Both the position numbers and the translations under genes were made by a program. 64,000 nucleotides of DNA from CAZGMJ01 sp964526785 (GTDB lineage: Bacteria; Planctomycetota; Phycisphaerae; Sedimentisphaerales; Anaerobacaceae): assembly GCA_964526785.1 (NCBI GenBank), contig CAZGMJ010000014.1:1-64000 (forward strand), read 5' to 3'. Positions 18,681 through 28,080 of this stretch are shown here, in pieces (position 1 is the first letter of the stretch; every line of letters begins with the position of its first letter). The notes beneath the pieces are model-generated. The model worked only from the letters and a program-made list of their open reading frames with translations, made no database searches and was not told the DNA's origin.

Positions 18681-20384
18681 CTATTTCTGCTTCTGCTGTT
18701 TCTGGATCTTCGCCCAGGTATCGCGGAGGCCGACGGTGCGATTGAAGACAAGGTTGTCGGCGGCGCTGTCTGGATCGACGCAGAAATAGCCGATGCGTTC
18801 GAACTGGTATCGCTGCAGCGCTTCGGCGCCGGCCAGCGAGGGTTCGACCTTGCAGTCTTTGAGAATCTCCAGAGACTTCGGGTTGAGGGTGGTCGTGAAG
18901 TCCTTACCTTCCTCGACGTCCTCCGGGTCTTCTTTGGTGAAGAGATTGTCGTACATCCGGACCTCTGCATCCAGCGCCTCGGCAGCCGAAACCCAGTGCA
19001 GCGTGGCCTTGACCTTTCGTCCGTCGGGGGCATCGCCGCCGCGCGTGGCCGGGTCGTATGTACAATGGAGCTCGACGACGTTGCCCTGCTCGTCCTTGAC
19101 GACGTCCGTGCACGTCACGAAATACGCATAGCGCAGGCGGACCTCCCGTCCCGGTGCCAGCCGGAAGAACTTACGCGGCGGGTCCTCCATGAAATCGGCG
19201 CGTTCGATATAGAACTCGCGCGAGAACGGGACCTTGCGCGTCCCGGCGCTTGGATCCTCGGGATTGTTGATCGCGTCGAGTTCTTCGATCCGCCCTTCGG
19301 GGTAATTGTCGATGACGACTTTGAGCGGATGCAGCACCGCCATCACTCGCGGCGAGGTCTTGTTCAGATCCTCCCGCAGGCAGTGATCGAGCAGGGCCAT
19401 ATCGACCGTGCTGTTGAACTTGTTGACGCCGATGGTCCTGCAGAACCTGCGGATGGCGCGAGGCGAGTACCCCCGCCGTCGCAGGCCCGAAATCGTAGGC
19501 ATACGGGGGTCGTCCCAGCCGTTGACGTGTCCGTCCTGAACGAGGCGCAGGAGTTTGCGTTTGCTCATCACCGTGTAGGTAAGATTGAGCCTGGCGAATT
19601 CGATCTGCCGGGGATGGTAGGCGCCCAATTCGTCGAGGAACCAGTCGTACAGCGGCCGATGGTTTTCGAATTCGAGCGTACAGATCGAGTGCGTGATCTT
19701 CTCGATGGAGTCTTCCAGTCCGTGCGCCCAGTCGTACATCGGATAGATGCACCACTTGTCGCCCGTACGGTGGTGTTCGGCGTGCAGGATGCGATACATT
19801 ACCGGGTCGCGCATATTGAGGTTCGGGTGCGCCATGTCGATCTTAGCCCGCAGCGTGCGCGAACCGTCGGGGAATTCACCCTTGCGCATCCGCTCGAACA
19901 AATCCAGGTTCTCCTCGATGCTGCGGGTGCGATAGGGGCTGTCTTTGCCGGGTTCGGTGAGCGTGCCGCGATATTCGCGCGTCTGCTCGGCGGTCAGGTC
20001 GCAGACATACGCACTGCCTTTCTTTATGAGATCGACCGCGTACACGTACATCTGATCGAAATAGTCCGAGCCGAAGTACAGATGGTCATCCCAGTCCCAA
20101 CCGAGCCACTTGACGTCCTCAATGATAGAACGGACGTACTCGTCCTCTTCTTTTGTCGGATTGGTGTCGTCGAATCGCAGATGGCAGGTCCCGCCGAACT
20201 CGGCTGCTATGCCGAAGTTCAGACAAATGCTCTTGGCGTGTCCGATGTGGAGGTAGCCGTTGGGCTCGGGCGGGAAACGGGTTACCACGCGTCCGTCCCA
20301 TTTGTTCGTCTCCAGGTCGTCGGCCACAATCTGGCGGACAAAATCCAGCCTCTGTTCGTCGTTCTTCTTAGTACTGTCGCTCAT
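18681..20384 (-). CDS. glnS: glutaminyl-tRNA synthetase
   Basis: A 567-residue class I synthetase that charges tRNA-Gln with glutamine. The family motifs are clear: PPEPNGYLHIGHAKS (HIGH), then RFDDTNPTKEEDEYV, and VMSKRKL in the KMSKS position. The beta-barrel anticodon-binding region follows (RVRFPFSREFYIERADF region, seen as VPFSREFYIERADF). The normal length argues for a complete gene. ATG 20384 has GGAG 6 bases ahead. The gene is divergent from gltX, its paralogue, across a 487-base gap. Confidence 0.96.
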   Translation of the reverse strand: MSDSTKKNDEQRLDFVRQIVADDLETNKWDGRVVTRFPPEPNGYLHIGHAKSICLNFGIAAEFGGTCHLRFDDTNPTKEEDEYVRSIIEDVKWLGWDWDDHLYFGSDYFDQMYVYAVDLIKKGSAYVCDLTAEQTREYRGTLTEPGKDSPYRTRSIEENLDLFERMRKGEFPDGSRTLRAKIDMAHPNLNMRDPVMYRILHAEHHRTGDKWCIYPMYDWAHGLEDSIEKITHSICTLEFENHRPLYDWFLDELGAYHPRQIEFARLNLTYTVMSKRKLLRLVQDGHVNGWDDPRMPTISGLRRRGYSPRAIRRFCRTIGVNKFNSTVDMALLDHCLREDLNKTSPRVMAVLHPLKVVIDNYPEGRIEELDAINNPEDPSAGTRKVPFSREFYIERADFMEDPPRKFFRLAPGREVRLRYAYFVTCTDVVKDEQGNVVELHCTYDPATRGGDAPDGRKVKATLHWVSAAEALDAEVRMYDNLFTKEDPEDVEEGKDFTTTLNPKSLEILKDCKVEPSLAGAEALQRYQFERIGYFCVDPDSAADNLVFNRTVGLRDTWAKIQKQQKQK

Positions 20385-20871
20385 CGGTTCTCCGATGCTC
20401 AGAATTCCTTGCTGTTTGATGCACTGTCCTATTCTTCAATAGCGCACTTTAGCAAATTGTTGCCCGCACGTCCAGTTTGCCGGCGTGTTGCCCGACGGTA
20501 GCCCAGGAGCAGCAGAAGCGACAAGCCGCCCACAGCCAGACGGATCACCTGCGACAGCGAAAGTGGGCCAATTCATGGGCATGGTGCAAATCACCTCTCC
20601 CTGTATTTCGGTCGCGGCCCGGCCCGCTGCCGTACCGGTCCAATGCTTGGCCACATCCGCGTATTCACCTCGTTCAAGAAACTGTGGAGCAACTGCGACG
20701 CCGGAAAGAGAGCGACTTATTATACGACCGAGGTTGGGTGCGATAAGGCCGAAAGCAAGGATGGAATCGGTTGGGAGCGCGTCAAAGACGGTCTGCGAAC
20801 TTGACAGCGCGAGTCTGTTCGCGTAGGCTGTGTCTTTCGCATTTTCGCCGCTTTTTGGGGAATCGTAAAGT
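20385..20871. other. intergenic region between divergent glnS and gltX
   Basis: No gene is supported. The frame is open on the minus strand from inside gltX down to 20436, but it overlaps the gltX start and shows no family motif. The gltX promoter lies at its right end. Confidence 0.5.
20801..20829 (+). promoter_or_regulatory. strong sigma70-type promoter for gltX
   Basis: A perfect -35 TTGACA (20801-20806), a 17-base spacer and a -10 TAGGCT (20824-20829). The predicted transcript starts about 35-40 bases before the gltX ATG. Confidence 0.65.
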
Positions 20872-22524
20872 ATGTCTGACAAGGTAGTAACGCGTTTTGC
20901 GCCGTCTCCGACGGGATATCTGCACGTCGGCGGCGCGCGTACCGCTCTTTTCAACTGGCTCTGGGCCCGGCGGACGGGCGGCACGTTCATCCTGCGCATT
21001 GAAGATACGGATCAGAAGCGCAACACGCCCACGGCGATGCGCCAGGTGATGGCGGATCTTCGCTGGCTCGGTATTGACTGGGATGAAGGGCCAGAGGTGG
21101 GCGGGCCGAATGGTCCGTACCTGCAGTCGCAGCGCACCGACATCTACGACAAGTACATCAGACAATTGCTGGCCGAAGGCAAGGCCTATTACTGTTTCGA
21201 GAGCGCCGAAGAACTCGACGCCATGCGCAAAAAGGCCGAGGCGGCCAAGCAAGGCTTCGCGTACGTTCGGCCCGAGAGCTTGCCGTCCGAGCAGGACGCC
21301 GAGAAGGCCCGGGCCGAGGGCCGACCGGTAACGGTGCGATTCGCCATGCCTGAGGAGGGGCAGTTGGTCGTGGATGACGTGGTGCGGGGCCAGGTTACGT
21401 TCGGTGCGACGGAGCTGAGTGATTTCATCATCCAGAAGAGCGACGGCTTTCCAACATATAACTTCGCCTGCGTCGTGGACGATTATCTTATGGGCATCAC
21501 GCATATCATACGCGGCCAGGAGCATCTGATGAACACGCCCGGCCAGCAGGCTCTCTGGCAGGCCCTGTTCGGCGACCACGCGCTGCCGAAGTACGCTCAT
21601 ATGTCGGTGACTGTCAGCGACTCGGGCGGCAAGCTCTCCAAGCGCGAGCGGCCCAGAACCCTGTGTGATTCGATCAAGGGCAAGCAGGGTATCGATTACG
21701 GCAAATTGGCCGGCATCGCCGGCATGGCGGTGGGCGACCTGGAGAGTTTCATCAAAGGCAAGACTACGCCGGATATGCCGGCGGTCGACGCAATGGCCAA
21801 GCATTTGGGGGTGGCGCTGCCCGAGATCAATATCGTGGATTTCTCGAAGAGCGGCTATCTGCCGGAGACGATGGTGAACTTCCTTGCGCTGCTGGGCTGG
21901 AATCCGGGCGACGGCAAGGAGATCATGACCGTCGATGAACTAATCGCGTCCTTCGACCTGTCGCGGCTGACCAAGAGCAACAGCCTGTTCGATCGCAAGA
22001 AGCTGCTTGCTTTCAACACCGAACACATTCGAATGGTGCCTGCGGCGAAGCTGCTGTCGCATACGAGACAGTATCTGGACGTTGTCGATTCTCCTGTTGG
22101 TCGGGCCGACGACGAATTGCTGCTGCACCTGATAGAAATATGCCAGGGGGCAAGGACGCTCGCTGATATCGAGCGCAAGAGCCGATTTCTGTTCGTGCCT
22201 GACGACGCGATCGAGTACGACGAAAAGGCGGTCAGGAAGGTGCTGCTCAAGAGCAGCGGGCTGGAGATACTTGGTGAGGTGCGAAAGCGGCTTGCCGGTC
22301 TCGCGGAGTTCACCGAGCAGGGCATCGAAGATATGTTGCGTTCGCTCGCAGAGGAGAAAGAGGTGGGGCTCGGCAAAGTGGCCCAGCCGCTGCGCGTCGC
22401 CATTACAGGAACGACCATCAGCCCGCCGATTTTCGATTCGGTCCAGCTTCTGGGCATCGGCAATACCCTGGCCAGGATCGATGTAACGCTCAGCAGGTTC
22501 GCTCAAGGCAGTGGTGAGAATTAA
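20872..22524 (+). CDS. gltX: glutamyl-tRNA synthetase with an insertion after KLSKR
   Basis: A 550-residue class I synthetase that charges tRNA-Glu. Motifs are APSPTGYLHVGGARTALFNW (HIGH region), LRIEDTDQKRN, and KLSKR at about residues 254-258. In most bacteria about 11 residues lie between KLSKR and the GYLPE block; here there are 69 (ERPRTLCDSIKG to IVDFSKS), an extra segment of over 50 residues beside the active-site loop. The C-terminal anticodon domain is complete. A separate glnS next to it suggests that this enzyme charges only tRNA-Glu. It may be cotranscribed with the PfkB gene 12 bases downstream. Confidence 0.95.
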   Translation: MSDKVVTRFAPSPTGYLHVGGARTALFNWLWARRTGGTFILRIEDTDQKRNTPTAMRQVMADLRWLGIDWDEGPEVGGPNGPYLQSQRTDIYDKYIRQLLAEGKAYYCFESAEELDAMRKKAEAAKQGFAYVRPESLPSEQDAEKARAEGRPVTVRFAMPEEGQLVVDDVVRGQVTFGATELSDFIIQKSDGFPTYNFACVVDDYLMGITHIIRGQEHLMNTPGQQALWQALFGDHALPKYAHMSVTVSDSGGKLSKRERPRTLCDSIKGKQGIDYGKLAGIAGMAVGDLESFIKGKTTPDMPAVDAMAKHLGVALPEINIVDFSKSGYLPETMVNFLALLGWNPGDGKEIMTVDELIASFDLSRLTKSNSLFDRKKLLAFNTEHIRMVPAAKLLSHTRQYLDVVDSPVGRADDELLLHLIEICQGARTLADIERKSRFLFVPDDAIEYDEKAVRKVLLKSSGLEILGEVRKRLAGLAEFTEQGIEDMLRSLAEEKEVGLGKVAQPLRVAITGTTISPPIFDSVQLLGIGNTLARIDVTLSRFAQGSGEN

Positions 22525-22536
22525 GGAGCGCAGGTC

Positions 22537-23451
22537 ATGTCGTTATTGGTTACCGGTTCGATTGGAATCGACACTGTGCGGACGCCTTTGGGCGTCAGTG
22601 AAGAATGTCTGGGCGGTTCGGCCGTCTATTTCAGTATGGCCGCGAGTTTCTTTTCGCCCGTTCGCTTTGTTGGGGTGGTTGGCGAGGACTGTCCTTTTAT
22701 GCTGGACGAGGTATTTGTCGGCCGGGACGTCGATCTGGCCGGGCTGGAGATACGCGAGGGCAGCAAGACGTTTCGCTGGACCGGGCGATACCACGAGAAC
22801 ATGGACGACCGTACCACAGAGGTTATTGAACTGAACGTCCTCGGCGAAGGGCCGCCGATAGTGCCCGAGACCTTCAAGGACAGCCGGTGCGTCTTTCTGG
22901 CGAACACGGCTCCGAAGCTTCAGCAGGAATTGCTTTCGCAGATTCCCGGGCCGAAGTTCGTGGCGGCCGACACCATGAACTGCTGGATCGGAGATCATCT
23001 GAGCGATTTGCACGATCTGCTCACGCGAGTGGATTGCCTGATTATCAATGAGGACGAAGCGAAGATGCTTGCGGCCGATCAGAATCTTATCCGCGCCGGC
23101 CGTAAGATTCTGGAACTGGGCCCCTCGGTCGTGGTTGTCAAGAAGGGCGAGTCGGGCTCGATGATGTGCGATGCAGACGGCCGGATTTTTGCAATGCCGG
23201 CGTATCCGGCCGACGAGGTCATTGATCCGACGGGGGCGGGCGATAGCTTCGCAGGAGGATTTCTGGGCTATATTTCCTCCATGCAGGACGCGGGCGCGCC
23301 GGACTTCGACACGCTCAAGGCCGCGGTCGTTTACGGCACCGTTACCGCCTCGTTTACCATTGCGGGTTTTTCCCTTGAGGGGCTTCAGTCGGCGGATCGC
23401 GAGAAGATCGACAAGCGATTCGAGTTCATGCGCGAGGTAACGCGGTTCTGA
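22537..23451 (+). CDS. PfkB-family sugar kinase
   Basis: A 304-residue ribokinase-fold kinase. The C-terminal PfkB signature DPTGAGDSFAGGFLGY is intact with the catalytic Asp in GAGD. The N-terminal part has LVTGSIGIDTV and GGSAVYFSMAASFF. The distinctive N-half (RWTGRYHENMDDRTTEVIELNVL) is shared with a planctomycete/deltaproteobacterial PfkB group of unknown substrate, so no sugar can be named. The gene starts 12 bases after gltX with GGAG upstream. Confidence 0.9.
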   Translation: MSLLVTGSIGIDTVRTPLGVSEECLGGSAVYFSMAASFFSPVRFVGVVGEDCPFMLDEVFVGRDVDLAGLEIREGSKTFRWTGRYHENMDDRTTEVIELNVLGEGPPIVPETFKDSRCVFLANTAPKLQQELLSQIPGPKFVAADTMNCWIGDHLSDLHDLLTRVDCLIINEDEAKMLAADQNLIRAGRKILELGPSVVVVKKGESGSMMCDADGRIFAMPAYPADEVIDPTGAGDSFAGGFLGYISSMQDAGAPDFDTLKAAVVYGTVTASFTIAGFSLEGLQSADREKIDKRFEFMREVTRF

Positions 23452-23526
23452 TCGCCGGTTGCGAGCAGCGCGGCGGTCGGCCAAGGGTGATTGTATTTTG
23501 TGTTTTCGCAGTGTGGGTGTGCAGCC

Positions 23527-24099
23527 ATGCGGTGTTTCATTGCCATCGATATTGACCCGACCGTTAAGGAAGAACTGGCTGAGTTGCAGACGGAGTTGGC
23601 CGGAGCGGTGGATATCCGCAAAGGCGACGTCAAGTGGGTTCGCCCTGAGGCGATGCATCTGACGCTCAAGTTCCTCGGCGAGATCACGGATCAACAGGTC
23701 GTGGACGTTTGCAGCGCCGTAGAGCAGGTAGTAGCAGGGGCAGCTCCTTTCGAGATTGACGTTGCGACCGTAGGCTCGTTCGGTGGAAAGAGCGCGCGGG
23801 TCCTGTGGGTGGGGGCCGGTGCCGAATCGGCCGCACTGGCGAAGCTCCATGCGGACCTGGAGGCCCAACTGGCTCAGGTGGGTTTCCCGCCCGAGAGCCG
23901 GAAGTTCTCGGCGCATCTGACCTTGTGCCGCATACGCAACAGGCACGCGGGATTCAAGCTCGGCCGCCTGACGGGCGATTACGCTGATTACAGCGTCGGG
24001 CGAATTCCCGTCGAAGCGATCAGCATCTATCAAAGCCAGTTGACACCGGCCGGGCCAGTCTATACTCTGTTGGGCGGATATCCGCTTCATTCTGGATAG
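23527..24099 (+). CDS. thpR: RNA 2',3'-cyclic phosphodiesterase (2H family)
   Basis: A 190-residue 2H phosphoesterase of the ThpR/LigT family, which opens 2',3'-cyclic phosphates on RNA ends. Both catalytic tetrapeptide motifs are present: HLTLKFLG near residue 46 and HLTLCRIRN near residue 133. MRCFIAIDI is the normal N-terminus, so I chose ATG 23527 rather than a start 36 bases upstream. recA follows 60 bases later. Confidence 0.93.
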   Translation: MRCFIAIDIDPTVKEELAELQTELAGAVDIRKGDVKWVRPEAMHLTLKFLGEITDQQVVDVCSAVEQVVAGAAPFEIDVATVGSFGGKSARVLWVGAGAESAALAKLHADLEAQLAQVGFPPESRKFSAHLTLCRIRNRHAGFKLGRLTGDYADYSVGRIPVEAISIYQSQLTPAGPVYTLLGGYPLHSG

Positions 24100-24159
24100 C
24101 AACACGAAGATCGATGTGCGAGATTCGTTTTTAACCAATTGCAGTGAGGAGATAAGGAA

Positions 24160-25260
24160 ATGGCAAAGACAAAGACAGGCACATCCAGAGGCAAATCCAA
24201 AAGCAAGGTCGAGCCGCTCAAATCGCAAAGCAGCAGAGACGCGGCGCTGGAGCGCGTAATATCGCAGATCGAAAAGCAGTACGGCCAGGGCTCGATCATG
24301 CAGATGGACGAGCAGAACTACGCGCGAATCGAGGGTGTCCCGACGGGCTCGCTGTCGCTCGATATCATTCTGGGCGGCGCCGGGATTCCTCGCGGCCGAG
24401 TCACCGAATTGTACGGCCCGGAATCCTCGGGAAAGACAACCCTGGCGCTGCACGCGATTGCGAGCGCTCAGAAGGGCGGCGGCGTTGCAGCCTTCATCGA
24501 TGCCGAGCACGCTCTCGATACGACGTGGGCCAAGCGTCTGGGTGTGGACGTCAGCAGCATGCTGGTGAGTCAGCCGGACACGGGTGAGCAAGCGCTCGAT
24601 ATCACCGAAATGCTCGTCAAATCGAATTCGGTCGATATTATCGTGGTCGATTCGGTCGCAGCCCTGACTCCCAAAGCGGAGATCGAGGGCGAAATGGGCG
24701 ATACGCACGTCGGCCGGCAGGCCCGCCTGATGAGCCAGGCGATGCGAAAACTCACTGCGATCATTAACAGGAGCAAGACCGCGCTGATCTTCATCAACCA
24801 GATCCGCATGAAGATCGGTGTGATGTTCGGCAATCCCGAAACGACGCCCGGCGGCAAGGCGCTGAAGTTTTACAGTTCCGTCCGCCTGGACCTGCGGCGT
24901 ATTACGACCATCAAGGACAACACCGGTGCGGTCGGATCTCGCGTTCGCGCTCGCGTCGTGAAGAACAAGATCGCCCCGCCTTTCCGCGATACCGAGTTCG
25001 ACATCATGTTCGACAGCGGGATCAGCTATGAAGGGGATCTGCTCGATCTGGCTCTGGCGTGCGATGTAGTGCAGAAGAGCGGGGCCTGGCTCAATTACGG
25101 CGACGTGCGGCTGGGCCAGGGCAGGGAAAATGCCAAGAAGTTCCTCATGGAGGAGAAGGATTTGAGCGAAGAAATAAAGACCAGGGTGCTCGTGGCCAAA
25201 GGACTGATAGAGTCGCCGGATGCAAAAGAAAGCACCCCGGCTGAAAAGAAGTCAGAATAA
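24160..25260 (+). CDS. recA: recombinase RecA
   Basis: A 366-residue DNA recombination and SOS coprotease protein. Walker A is GPESSGKT at residues 86-93. MDEQNYARIEGVPTGSLSLD, VDSVAALTPKAEIEGEMGD and NQIRMKIGVMFGNPETTPGG (DNA-binding loop L2 region) are near-invariant blocks. The N-terminus has about 20 extra Lys/Ser-rich residues compared with E. coli. I see no clear LexA box upstream. alaS follows 10 bases later, a neighbour pair common in bacteria. Confidence 0.97.
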   Translation: MAKTKTGTSRGKSKSKVEPLKSQSSRDAALERVISQIEKQYGQGSIMQMDEQNYARIEGVPTGSLSLDIILGGAGIPRGRVTELYGPESSGKTTLALHAIASAQKGGGVAAFIDAEHALDTTWAKRLGVDVSSMLVSQPDTGEQALDITEMLVKSNSVDIIVVDSVAALTPKAEIEGEMGDTHVGRQARLMSQAMRKLTAIINRSKTALIFINQIRMKIGVMFGNPETTPGGKALKFYSSVRLDLRRITTIKDNTGAVGSRVRARVVKNKIAPPFRDTEFDIMFDSGISYEGDLLDLALACDVVQKSGAWLNYGDVRLGQGRENAKKFLMEEKDLSEEIKTRVLVAKGLIESPDAKESTPAEKKSE

Positions 25261-25270
25261 GAGAGACCGC

Positions 25271-27991
25271 ATGAAAACAGCAAAGCAGATACGAAGCGAC
25301 TTCATCGGATTTTTCGAGAGCAAGCAGCATCGGTTCGTTCCGAGTTCGCCCATCGTTCCGATCAACGATGAAACGCTTCTGTTCGCCAACGCGGGCATGA
25401 ATCAGTTCAAGGACATCTTCCTGGGCCTGACGCAGCCGGAATTTCCGCGTGCGGCCAACAGTCAGAAGTGTCTGCGGGTCAGCGGCAAGCATAACGATCT
25501 GGAGGAGGTCGGCCGCGATACCTACCATCACACCTTCTTCGAGATGCTCGGTAACTGGTCGTTCGGGGACTATTTCAAACGCGAAGCGATTCAGTGGGCG
25601 TGGGAACTGCTGACGGAGGTCTGGGGTATCGAGGCGGATCGTCTGTGGGCGACTGTCTTTGCGGGCGACAAGGCGGACGAACTTCCGCCCGATGACGAGG
25701 CTGCGGCGATATGGCCTGAGGTAACGTCGCTTCCGCCCGAGCGCGTGCTGAAATGCGGCAAGAAGGACAACTTCTGGGAGATGGGCGAGACGGGTCCGTG
25801 CGGACCGTGCAGTGAAGTGCACATCGACCTCGGACCCGATGCCTGTGACATGCGGCACGTGGCGGGCCATACGTGCAGCGTTAACTGCGGCTGCGCGCGT
25901 TACATCGAACTGTGGAATCTCGTATTCATCCAATACAACCGCCAGCCCGGCGGCAAGCTGGTGCCCCTTGCCGCGAAGGGCGTGGACACCGGCGCCGGAC
26001 TCGAACGTGTTGTCGCGGTTCTGCAGAAGAAGCGCAGCAACTACGATACGGATCTTTTCATGCCGATCATCGAAGAGACCGAGAAGATGAGCGGCCGCAA
26101 GTACACGGCCGAACTGGGCAACCAGACGGACAACGCTTTTCGCGTGATCGCCGACCACGTTCGTGCGGTGACTTTCGCCGTAACCGATGGAGCGGCGCCT
26201 TCCAACGAAGGACGCGGCTACGTCATTCGACGCATCCTCCGCCGAGCCGCTCGCTTCGGCCGCGAACTCGGCCTGCACGAGCCGTTTCTCTACAAGCTGG
26301 TTCCCGTGGTCGTCGGCTTTCTCGGCGAGGCCTTTCCGGAGATCCAAAGCCGGGCCGACTATGTGACGACGGTGATCGAATCTGAAGAGAAAAGCTTCGG
26401 CAGGACGCTGGACAGGGGCATTGAAATCTTCGGCGGCGCCGCCGATCGCGCCGCCAGGACGGACCGGAAGACCATCAGCGGACAAGACGCCTTTCAGCTT
26501 TACGACACTTACGGATTCCCGCTGGACCTGACGCAGTTGATGGCCGAAGAGCGGGGGCTTAAAGTCGATACCGAGACTTTCGAGATCCTCATGGCCGAGC
26601 AGCGCGAGCGTGCCCGCTCGGCCCAGAAGGGTGATTCCCTGATGGCGGTGCTGACCGACACGGAACTGCCGGCCACCGAAGACGTGCAGAAATATGACGT
26701 CGATACGTGCGAAGCGACGTTGCTGGGCTGGATAGACACGGGCGGCTTCAATGACACCGGAACTATCGAGGGACAGGCGGAGGTCGGTCTGGTTCTGGAC
26801 AAGACCTGCTTCTACGCCGAGGCGGGCGGACAGGTGGGTGATTGCGGCCTGATCGAGGCGGACGGTGCGAAATTCGTGGTCGAGCAGACCACCCGTATCG
26901 CCAACTGCGTTGTTCATCGCGGCAAGCTGGAAAAGGGTTCGCTGCGGGCCGGCCAGAAAGTAACCGCCCGAGTCAGCAAGGATCGCAACGCGATCAAGAA
27001 GAATCATACCGCCACACATCTCCTGCAATGGGCGCTCCAGCAGGTGCTCGGCGATTCGGTCGCGCAGCAGGGCAGTTACGTAGGCCCGGAATATCTGCGG
27101 TTCGACTTCACGTGCCCGAAAGCTCCCACTGGGGGCCAGTTGAAGGAAGTTGAGAAACTGGTCCGCGACAGAATCAATGATGACCTGCCCGTAACATGGA
27201 CCACGATGAAGCGCACCGAAGCCGAGCAGCTCGGTGCGATGGCGTTGTTCGGCGAGAAATACGGCGACGAGGTTCGCGTCGTTTGTCTCGGTGCGCCCGG
27301 AACCGAACGGATCAGCGATGCATTCAGCAGAGAGTTCTGCGGCGGGACGCATGTCGATCGACTGGGTGTCATCGGCGGTTTCAAGGTTGTGAAAGAAGAG
27401 AGTATTTCGGCCGGGGTGCGGCGCATAACGGCAATAACCGGCGCTGCTCTGCAGGAGCACCTCGAACGAACGGGCGATGTGATTGACGCGCTGACGCAAC
27501 TGCTGAAAGTTCCCGCCGACGCGATTGTCGGTCGGGTCGAGCAGCTCGTCGAGAACAACAAGAAGCTGGCCAAACAGATCAAGAGCGGCGCGGGACAGGC
27601 GGGTCCGGATCCGATGGAAGAGGCCCGCAAGATGCTGGATAATGCGGAGGTGGTCGGGCAGGCCCGTCTTATTGTCGGCCGGCTGCAGAGTCCTTCGCTC
27701 GATCGCGCACGGGAATCCATCGACATGATCAAGAAGAAGGCCGGCTCGGCGGCCGTTGTACTGGCGTTCGCTGACGACGGCAAAGTCACGTTGCTGGCGG
27801 GCGTTACCGACGATCTGATCAAGCAGGGTCTCAAGGCTGGAGATATCGTCAAAGAGGTTGCCCCGATTGTGGGCGGCGGAGGCGGCGGACGTCCTCAAAT
27901 GGCTCAGGCCGGCGGCAAGAATCCGGAAAAGATCGACGAAGCTCTGGCCGCCGCGGCCGAGTTGGTCCGGCAGAAGCTGTCTGCGGAGTAG
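25271..27991 (+). CDS. alaS: alanyl-tRNA synthetase
   Basis: A 906-residue class II synthetase that charges tRNA-Ala. Motifs include FANAGMNQFKDIFLG, GNWSFGDYFK and GMLGNWSFGD-type motif 2 text, NHTATHLL and CGGTHVDRLG of the editing domain (zinc ligands), and a DHHA1 tail ending in VGGGGGGRPQMAQAGG. The cluster CGPCSEVHIDLG lies in the catalytic domain. I chose ATG 25271 (family N-terminus KTAKQIRSDFIGFF); the upstream extension overlaps recA. Probably cotranscribed with recA. Confidence 0.97.
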   Translation: MKTAKQIRSDFIGFFESKQHRFVPSSPIVPINDETLLFANAGMNQFKDIFLGLTQPEFPRAANSQKCLRVSGKHNDLEEVGRDTYHHTFFEMLGNWSFGDYFKREAIQWAWELLTEVWGIEADRLWATVFAGDKADELPPDDEAAAIWPEVTSLPPERVLKCGKKDNFWEMGETGPCGPCSEVHIDLGPDACDMRHVAGHTCSVNCGCARYIELWNLVFIQYNRQPGGKLVPLAAKGVDTGAGLERVVAVLQKKRSNYDTDLFMPIIEETEKMSGRKYTAELGNQTDNAFRVIADHVRAVTFAVTDGAAPSNEGRGYVIRRILRRAARFGRELGLHEPFLYKLVPVVVGFLGEAFPEIQSRADYVTTVIESEEKSFGRTLDRGIEIFGGAADRAARTDRKTISGQDAFQLYDTYGFPLDLTQLMAEERGLKVDTETFEILMAEQRERARSAQKGDSLMAVLTDTELPATEDVQKYDVDTCEATLLGWIDTGGFNDTGTIEGQAEVGLVLDKTCFYAEAGGQVGDCGLIEADGAKFVVEQTTRIANCVVHRGKLEKGSLRAGQKVTARVSKDRNAIKKNHTATHLLQWALQQVLGDSVAQQGSYVGPEYLRFDFTCPKAPTGGQLKEVEKLVRDRINDDLPVTWTTMKRTEAEQLGAMALFGEKYGDEVRVVCLGAPGTERISDAFSREFCGGTHVDRLGVIGGFKVVKEESISAGVRRITAITGAALQEHLERTGDVIDALTQLLKVPADAIVGRVEQLVENNKKLAKQIKSGAGQAGPDPMEEARKMLDNAEVVGQARLIVGRLQSPSLDRARESIDMIKKKAGSAAVVLAFADDGKVTLLAGVTDDLIKQGLKAGDIVKEVAPIVGGGGGGRPQMAQAGGKNPEKIDEALAAAAELVRQKLSAE

Positions 27992-28080
27992 ACCATCGGT
28001 TTGTCGATAGCGGTTTTAGAGGGGCAAGCCGGGTCCGGGGGCACATGCCGAGCGGCGGCTGCTATGAAACCGAAGGGCAA

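Noticed and set aside
20436..20999. Minus-strand frame in the glnS-gltX gap
   Set aside because: It runs over the start of gltX and shows no recognisable domain.
22543..24708. 721-codon open frame on the minus strand
   Set aside because: It is opposite the PfkB, thpR and recA genes, which have clear motifs.
25145..27898. 917-codon open frame on the minus strand
   Set aside because: It lies opposite recA and alaS, has no family motif, and is a by-product of GC-rich codon use.
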